Assembly: GCA_942493125.1 (NCBI GenBank)
Contig: OW818667.1
Span: 434,001 to 498,000, forward strand
Length of the DNA: 64,000 nt
DNA from: Fusibacter_C sp942493125
GTDB taxonomy: Bacteria; Bacillota; Clostridia; Peptostreptococcales; Acidaminobacteraceae
Direction: 5' to 3'
Positions 59,451-64,000 of the stretch are shown piece by piece (the first letter of the stretch is position 1; each line of letters opens with the position of its first letter). The notes under the pieces were generated by a model. It made no database searches. It was given only the letters and a program-made list of their open reading frames with translations, and was not told the origin of the DNA. The translations under genes and the position numbers were made by a program.

Positions 59451-59870
59451 TCAATCGAGCTCATCATCAGGTGATATGGTGACAATCTGCGCATTCATAT
59501 ACATAATTTGTTCTCTAGCAAATTCTATTTCGCTTAGTATCATCTCTGAATCTAGACGACCATTGTTTGGCAAAAGCATGATAGACAAAACAAGGGCGAG
59601 GTTAATGCCTGTGATGATGTGATAATTGTTTGACTTTAAATATTTTGTGAAATATTGATTGACGCTACCGTGCGATATGTCTGTAAAGATGACAATCTCG
59701 TCAGAATCGTCATATGCTTCAATAATTGGGTCGATCAATTCCGATAAACTCTTGCCATCCACATAGGCGCATAGCCATGTCAAGTCAGTGCGTTTTCCTA
59801 ATACCATCTCAATCGATTGTGCCATTCCATCTGCCATTTTGCCGTGTGTAACGATTAAAAATTTTCTCAT
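59451..59870 (-). CDS. PTS IIA component, mannose family
   Basis: The 139-residue protein starts MRKFLIVTHGKMADG, with the phospho-His at 9, the hallmark of the mannose-family IIA fold. VIFTDISHGSVNQYF and ITGINLALVLSIML follow the family pattern. It should accept phosphate from HPr. Start at 59870, preceded by GGAGGACACG; upstream in-frame ATGs lack this. It is the first gene of the IIA-IIB-regulator-EI operon. Confidence 0.92.
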   Translation of the reverse strand: MRKFLIVTHGKMADGMAQSIEMVLGKRTDLTWLCAYVDGKSLSELIDPIIEAYDDSDEIVIFTDISHGSVNQYFTKYLKSNNYHIITGINLALVLSIMLLPNNGRLDSEMILSEIEFAREQIMYMNAQIVTISPDDELD

Positions 59871-59895
59871 ACGTGTCCTCCATGTATGCATGTTC

Positions 59896-59901
59896 ATTAT
59901 A
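59896..59901 (-). promoter_or_regulatory. -10 element of the PTS operon
   Basis: A TATAAT on the reverse strand lies 26 bases before the IIA ATG. No convincing -35 is seen at the normal distance (TTAGTT is the best candidate). Confidence 0.45.
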
Positions 59902-59978
59902 CTATACACTAATTATTTAACTAAACAACCATTTTATTCGTATCAATAAGGTAATTCGCTTTGTTTTTTTAATGTGCT

Positions 59979-60013
59979 AAAAAAAACGTTTCTAACTATT
60001 ATATTAGAAACGT
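59979..60013 (-). terminator. Terminator of the holin-like gene
   Basis: Stem ACGTTTCTAA/TTAGAAACGT with an eight-base loop and a T-run on the reverse strand. Confidence 0.9.
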
Positions 60014-60050
60014 CTTATAAAAATGACACTTGAGAAAATTATATAATTTT

Positions 60051-60401
60051 TTATTTGTCTTTAACACCCAATAAACTGTTTAAAACCATCGTAATAATCG
60101 AGATGACAATTGAAGCCAAGATAGCATCCATCAATCCGCCTACGTATATACCTGGAATAAACGAGCTGACGACATAGACCATAATGCCATTAATCACAAA
60201 TAAAAACAACCCTAACGTCAAAACAGTGACAGGCAATGTAAGCAATGTCAATATCGGCTTTAAGAAAAAATTTAAAAAACCAAATAGAAATGCGGCACTT
60301 AATGCTGCAACGGCACCTGTCACGTTAAATCCAGGAAGTATATAGCCTGCTGCATATATGGCGCCTGCAGCGATGATCCATTTTATCACTAATTTTTGCA
60401 T
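60051..60401 (-). CDS. Phage-holin-4-family membrane protein (YvlD-like)
   Basis: The 116-residue protein has four membrane helices and the YvlD/PF04020 pattern (GFLNFFLKPILTLLTLPVTVLTLGLFLFVING). Despite the family name these are usually cellular membrane proteins linked to envelope stress, and no phage genes are nearby. Start at 60401, preceded by GGAGG; an ATG four codons upstream is less well placed. An extended -10 (TGGTATAAT) lies about 40 bases upstream. Confidence 0.9.
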   Translation of the reverse strand: MQKLVIKWIIAAGAIYAAGYILPGFNVTGAVAALSAAFLFGFLNFFLKPILTLLTLPVTVLTLGLFLFVINGIMVYVVSSFIPGIYVGGLMDAILASIVISIITMVLNSLLGVKDK

Positions 60402-60477
60402 AATGACCTCCATGTATTTTCTTTCTATATTATTATACCATGATTCGCCATTGTTTAAGCGTTTTGAATTTTATTTC

Positions 60478-60556
60478 GATAACCATCAAAATAATATTGA
60501 CACTCACTAAAATGTATTGTATATTTTATTTAGATAACTATCAAATCATATTGTCG
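60478..60556 (+). promoter_or_regulatory. Promoter flanked by direct-repeat operators, DUF2087 operon
   Basis: TTGACA (60497-60502), 17 bases and TATATT (60520-60525) form the promoter. A 24-base sequence beginning GATAACCATCAAAATAATAT (60478-60501) recurs as GATAACTATCAAATCATATT (60533-60556), 55 bases apart. One copy overlaps the -35, the other covers the transcription start, as expected for repressor sites. Confidence 0.65.
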
Positions 60557-60579
60557 AAAACGACTAACAGGAGGCACTC

Positions 60580-60963
60580 ATGACGATTGAAAACTATAAA
60601 ATCAAATTTCAGAATTATCTTGAAAACGAAAAAAAAATGCTAGCAGAAAAATCACTTAAATTAAAAGATGACTTTCGAGACGATGAATACAAGTTTGTAC
60701 AGGTTGAACTGAATATCATCGACATATTCACAAAAATGTTTGCAATTAGCTGTCAAAAAGCTGCTTCAGCCCAAGATTGGCAAACATCATTACAAGAAAC
60801 TTACCTTTCATACTTTGATAAAATTCCTATGGCATGGCACGAAAATTTAAAAAAATGCACAGAGCATGGCCTCGAAGATGAGGTTATGGTCGAAACGCTT
60901 AAGATTCAAAGAGCTGATTCAATCAAAATAGCGTTTGTTGCCTCGCTCTCAGAAAGCGTGTAA
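60580..60963 (+). CDS. Helical protein of unknown function, partner of the DUF2087 regulator
   Basis: I do not recognise this 127-residue cytosolic protein. It is predicted mostly helical and charged, without a membrane segment or signal peptide. The C-terminal half (WHENLKKCTEHGLEDEVMVETLKIQRADSIK) looks amphipathic. It has a strong promoter, an AGGAGG ribosome binding site and a two-base gap to the next gene, encoding an ArsR/DUF2087 regulator. A conserved pair of this sort may form a regulator and its sensor or effector. Confidence 0.7.
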   Translation: MTIENYKIKFQNYLENEKKMLAEKSLKLKDDFRDDEYKFVQVELNIIDIFTKMFAISCQKAASAQDWQTSLQETYLSYFDKIPMAWHENLKKCTEHGLEDEVMVETLKIQRADSIKIAFVASLSESV

Positions 60964-60965
60964 TC

Positions 60966-61508
60966 ATGGAAAATTCAGTCAAACTATTTAAAGCACTCTC
61001 GGATGCTTCCCGCATAAAGATATTAGTAACACTCCTCGACAGTCCGATGTATGTCGAATTACTAGCCGAAAGGCTCGAACTCACAGCATCGACGGTTTCA
61101 TTTCACCTAAAGAAACTTGAAGAAGTTGGTCTCGTTGCAAAACATAAGGAACAATACTACATTATATATGAAATATGCCGTCCAATTCTCGAGCAGTCTA
61201 TCGCATCACTAATCACCGCAAATGCAAAAGAACAATCCCTTGAAGATGCAAGAGAAGAAGCCTATCGCAAGAAAGTGATCGATACATTCTTTAAATTTAA
61301 CGCTTTAAAATCAATCCCTGTTCAACGTAAGAAAAGGCGTATCATCCTCGAAAAAATGCTCGAATCCTTTGAAAATGGTCAAAATTATACTGAAAAAGAG
61401 GTCAATGCGATTATATCGACTTTCCATGAAGATTTTGCAACTTTAAGACGCGAATTTATAAACGAACAACTTATGACAAGAGAGAACGGCATTTATCGTC
61501 GTATATAA
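60966..61508 (+). CDS. ArsR-type winged helix regulator with DUF2087 domain
   Basis: The 180-residue protein has an N-terminal ArsR-like winged helix (LSDASRIKILVTLLDSPMYVELLAERLELTASTVSFHLKKLEEVGLV near 12-57) and a C-terminal DUF2087 domain (about 95-178: KKRRIILEKMLESF, YTEKEVNAIISTFHEDFATLRREFI). No Cys metal site is present, so the inducer differs from metal-sensing ArsR proteins. It probably represses its own operon through the direct repeats at 60478-60556. The ATG sits two bases after the upstream stop codon. Confidence 0.88.
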   Translation: MENSVKLFKALSDASRIKILVTLLDSPMYVELLAERLELTASTVSFHLKKLEEVGLVAKHKEQYYIIYEICRPILEQSIASLITANAKEQSLEDAREEAYRKKVIDTFFKFNALKSIPVQRKKRRIILEKMLESFENGQNYTEKEVNAIISTFHEDFATLRREFINEQLMTRENGIYRRI

Positions 61509-61511
61509 ACT

Positions 61512-61567
61512 AAAATGGTGCCACTGCAAATCAAGTTCCAAGATTTGTAGCTGCACCATTTATTTTT
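61512..61567. terminator. Bidirectional terminator between the DUF2087 and ogt genes
   Basis: Two nested stems: AAATGGTGC/GCACCATTT outside and CAAATC/GATTTG inside, with TTTATTTTT following. The genes on either side are convergent. Confidence 0.85.
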
Positions 61568-61573
61568 CGTGTA

Positions 61574-62074
61574 TTATAGTACGCCCTCATGTTTCAAGAG
61601 CCATTCTTTTCGCCATAAACCACCAGCATACCCAGTCAATTTGCCATTCGTTCCAATGACGCGATGACAAGGAATAATGATCGCTATGCGGTTATTGCCA
61701 TTTGCAGCACCTACCGCTCTGACGCTGTTAGGATTTTGAATCACTTTAGCAATATCACCATAAGATTTTGTCTGACCGTACGGTATCTCCTGTAGTGCAG
61801 ACCAGACATCCTTTTGAAATGACGTGCCCTGTGTCGTTACATTTACACTAAATTTTGTGAGTTTCCCCATAAAATATGCAGTCAATTCTTGAGTCAATAG
61901 ATCTAAATGTGGGTTTTGCCCTGCTTCAATCACTTCACCAAAATCTCTTTCTAGTCTTCTTAATGCGGTATCCATATCCTTTTTATCTCTAAACTCTAAA
62001 AGACATATGCCTAAATCGTTTGATACAGCAATCATCTCTCCTATTGGCGTGTCAAAATATCTAAAATTCATCAT
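61574..62074 (-). CDS. ogt: Methylated-DNA-protein cysteine methyltransferase (Ogt/MGMT)
   Basis: The 166-residue suicide repair enzyme removes alkyl groups from O6-alkylguanine. The active-site segment IIPCHRVIGTNGKLTGYAGG puts the acceptor Cys near 138. The preceding YGQTKSYGDIAKVIQNPNSVRAVGAANGNN is the DNA-binding helix-turn-helix with the Arg finger. The N-terminal Ogt domain is present. GAGGTGATAG precedes the ATG. An own promoter lies at 62137-62164. Confidence 0.95.
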   Translation of the reverse strand: MMNFRYFDTPIGEMIAVSNDLGICLLEFRDKKDMDTALRRLERDFGEVIEAGQNPHLDLLTQELTAYFMGKLTKFSVNVTTQGTSFQKDVWSALQEIPYGQTKSYGDIAKVIQNPNSVRAVGAANGNNRIAIIIPCHRVIGTNGKLTGYAGGLWRKEWLLKHEGVL

Positions 62075-62136
62075 ACTATCACCTCGGTGTGCAATTCTAA
62101 AGAGTCCAAATTGATTTCATTTAATGCCTTTATTCC

Positions 62137-62164
62137 ATTATATCATAATCAACATGTTATTCAA
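62137..62164 (-). promoter_or_regulatory. Promoter of ogt
   Basis: On the reverse strand: TTGAAT (62159-62164), 16 bases and TATAAT (62137-62142) with an upstream TG (extended -10). Confidence 0.75.
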
Positions 62165-62208
62165 TTTTGATTGAGAAACTTAAATATTTTATCTTTGTAT
62201 ATATCGAC

Positions 62209-62326
62209 TTTACATAGATTTAACATTGGCCAAATCAAGTGATTGCAACCGTTCTAATATCAAATTATTCTAACTATTCCAAAGTGCCTAACATTACCTT
62301 GACAGATAGTTAACATGGATTTAACA
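62209..62326 (+). promoter_or_regulatory. Pho boxes upstream of the Na/Pi cotransporter
   Basis: Four TTAACA-like hexamers follow each other with an exact 11-base period: CTAACA 62288, TTGACA 62299, TTAACA 62310 and TTAACA 62321. A further pair lies upstream, TTTACA 62209 and TTAACA 62220, again 11 bases apart. This is the PhoP binding pattern known from Bacillus (TT(A/T/C)ACA repeats spaced by about five bases). The TTGACA copy may also serve as -35. Confidence 0.75.
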
Positions 62327-62370
62327 TATAGAAGTAATTTAAATTCAAATCGTGATTAGGGGGCAACTTT

Positions 62371-63987
62371 ATGTCAATTGCCATTGGTATACTCGGTGGA
62401 TTAGGCTTATTCCTATACGGCATGCAAATGATGGGTGCCGGGCTGCAAAAGGCAGCAGGTAAAAAACTTGAAAGAATTATTGAGATATTGACTACAAACC
62501 GCTTTATGGGTGTTTTAGTCGGTATTATCGTTACTGGTATCATTCAAAGTTCCAGTGCAACGACAGTTATGGTTGTCGGTTTCGTAAATGCAGGCATAAT
62601 GAAACTCTCTCAAGCTGTCGGCGTCATCTTAGGTGCTAATATCGGTACAACTGTTACTGGTCAAATTGTATCTTTATCCATAACTGAAATCGCGCCTATC
62701 GCTATCGGTGTTGGTATGATCATCTGGATGACTACTAAAAAAGACTCTTATAAAAACCTTGGTGAAATACTGATTGGCCTAGGTATTTTATTTGTAGGTA
62801 TGGATTTTCTAAGTGATGCTTTGAAGCCTTTAAGAGAACTTGAAGCTTTTAAAACACTCATGATTTCACTTAGTGAAAACCCTATTCTCGGCGTCTTGGT
62901 TGGTTTTGGTTTAACATTTATCGTTCAAAGTTCAAGTGCTTCTATTGGTATGCTCATTGCATTGGCATCACTTGGTGCATTGCCACTATCAGCTGCCCTT
63001 CCAATTCTTTATGGTGACAACATTGGTACCTGTACAACTGCTCTTATTTCAAGTATCGGTGCAAGTAAAAACGGTAAACGTGCCGCAATTATTCACTTAT
63101 CATTCAACGTTATCGGAACATTATTATTCGTCCTCTTATTAACAAAACCAATAACGGCTATTGTTACCGCTATTGATCCAACTGATGTCGCAAGACAAAT
63201 TGCAAACGCTCATACGATTTTCAACCTCGCAAATGTCGTCATTCAATTCCCATTTGCATTTATATTGATCAAAATCGCTATGTGGGTTATTCCAGATAAA
63301 GGTGAATTAGCTGAAGAAAAATTGACGCGTTTCATCGACGATCGTATTTTAGAAACACCGACAATCGCTATGAAAAGCGTTATCAACGAAGCAATCAATA
63401 TGGGTAATATCGCAAATGAAAGCTTAACCTATGCCATGGCAGGACTCTTCGAAAATCAGCCATCAAATGCTCAACAAACTTTTGTTCTTGAGAAAAAAAT
63501 CAATAAATTAGAACACTTAATAACTGAGTTTCTAGTAAAGCTCTCAAACAAAGACATCAATGATTCAGATCGTATTTACATCGATGGTTTGTTTAACAGC
63601 ATCAACGACATTGAACGCATCGGCGATCACGCTGACAATATCGCAGAGCTTATTGTGACTATGAGTGAGAATAATATCGTATTTACTGATCACTCGAAGG
63701 AATCTTTGGCAACTATGTATCGAAAAACAAAATCGACTTTCGATTTAGCACTTCAAGTATTGGACAAACCTTCACAAGAAACAATCACTGAAGTTAACGC
63801 CCTCGAAGCTGAGATGGACGATCTTCAAAGAGAAGCTAGAAAAGGACACTTTGCTAGACTCAATACGCATGAGTGTACGCCTGAATCAGGTGTGTATTAC
63901 TTAGAGATTGTAAACAATCTAGAAAGAATCTCTGATCTCTCTAACAATCTCGTACGTGTCGTATCTGAAACGGTTGAATTTGCATAA
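62371..63987 (+). CDS. Na/Pi cotransporter family protein (NptA/YjbB-like) with PhoU-like tail
   Basis: The 538-residue protein has about nine membrane helices with two inverted NaPi-II repeats, IIQSSSATT (QSSSA at 59-63) and IVQSSSASI (QSSSA at 186-190), the phosphate/sodium site of SLC34-type carriers. From about 330 follows a soluble helical PhoU-like domain (DIERIGDHADNIAEL, NNLERISDLSNNLVRV) that may bind metals or couple to phosphate signalling. Bacterial members import phosphate with sodium; some favour export. GGGGGC precedes the ATG. Pho boxes upstream indicate phosphate-starvation control, favouring import. The stop codon lies 13 bases from the window edge. Confidence 0.92.
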   Translation: MSIAIGILGGLGLFLYGMQMMGAGLQKAAGKKLERIIEILTTNRFMGVLVGIIVTGIIQSSSATTVMVVGFVNAGIMKLSQAVGVILGANIGTTVTGQIVSLSITEIAPIAIGVGMIIWMTTKKDSYKNLGEILIGLGILFVGMDFLSDALKPLRELEAFKTLMISLSENPILGVLVGFGLTFIVQSSSASIGMLIALASLGALPLSAALPILYGDNIGTCTTALISSIGASKNGKRAAIIHLSFNVIGTLLFVLLLTKPITAIVTAIDPTDVARQIANAHTIFNLANVVIQFPFAFILIKIAMWVIPDKGELAEEKLTRFIDDRILETPTIAMKSVINEAINMGNIANESLTYAMAGLFENQPSNAQQTFVLEKKINKLEHLITEFLVKLSNKDINDSDRIYIDGLFNSINDIERIGDHADNIAELIVTMSENNIVFTDHSKESLATMYRKTKSTFDLALQVLDKPSQETITEVNALEAEMDDLQREARKGHFARLNTHECTPESGVYYLEIVNNLERISDLSNNLVRVVSETVEFA

Positions 63988-64000
63988 TAATTAATCGAAA

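Noticed and set aside
60051..60401. Phage holin as a sign of a prophage
   Set aside because: The protein is of the YvlD cellular group and there are no lysin, capsid, integrase or other phage genes nearby.

Overview
The window is chromosomal DNA of a low-GC Gram-positive bacterium, most likely a member of the Clostridia. Nearly every gene has a strong GGAGG-type ribosome binding site, and several starts are TTG or GTG. Promoters are of the sigma-A type (TTGACA, 17 bp, TATAAT). Surface proteins carry SLH domains and lipoboxes. PRD-type PTS regulation, an ANTAR regulator, a TAXI-type TRAP transporter and flagellar FliW fit an anaerobic or facultative motile firmicute; a Fusibacter-like organism is my guess only. 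I saw no transposase, integrase, phage module, CRISPR array or rRNA.

Layout. 1-3.7 kb: a minus-strand cluster of two polytopic glycosyltransferase-like membrane proteins, one fused to a uridine-kinase-like domain, followed by a HAD phosphatase cut by the window edge. 4-7 kb: RarD permease, ArsR repressor and ECF S-component operon, then a membrane-anchored VanY peptidase. 7.1-10.6 kb: heterodimeric ABC exporter. 10.7-13.2 kb: two-component system. 13.4-28.6 kb: mostly single housekeeping or accessory genes (MalY/PatB, MFS, chemoreceptor, CDF, GH13, UppP, MtnN, ANTAR regulator, GltD-like oxidoreductase), then an ABC-2 exporter triad. 28.6-34 kb: rhodanese, then a TetR-GNAT-MFP-RND efflux operon with two tandem operators. 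34-39.8 kb: a degenerate CpsB-like protein with a membrane anchor, an SLH/MORN surface protein and a GGDEF/HD-GYP protein. 40-43.6 kb: TAXI TRAP transporter operon. 43.8-46.6 kb: DUF438/PAS sensor, EamA permease and an orphan fliW. 46.6-53.1 kb: tRNA-Gly(CCC), then a four-gene oligopeptide-type ABC transporter in which both permeases are fused to M28-peptidase-like domains. 53.3-59.9 kb: cupin, SLH/VanY peptidase, and a PTS operon (IIA, IIB, PRD regulator, Enzyme I) with no IIC/IID. 60-64 kb: holin-like membrane protein, DUF2087 repressor pair, MGMT, and a Na/Pi cotransporter behind a set of Pho boxes.

The most unusual items are: (1) the peptidase-permease fusion transporter, with one nearly intact and one degenerate M28 domain and no substrate-binding protein; (2) a dispersed intergenic repeat, consensus GGAAATTGCATAATTACC, of about a dozen copies, often directly after stop codons and before terminators; (3) the GT-C/uridine-kinase fusion beside a HAD phosphatase; (4) a CpsB-like protein that has lost metal ligands and gained a membrane anchor; and (5) several readable operators (PhoP-like, TetR-like, CsoR/CstR-like, DUF2087-associated).
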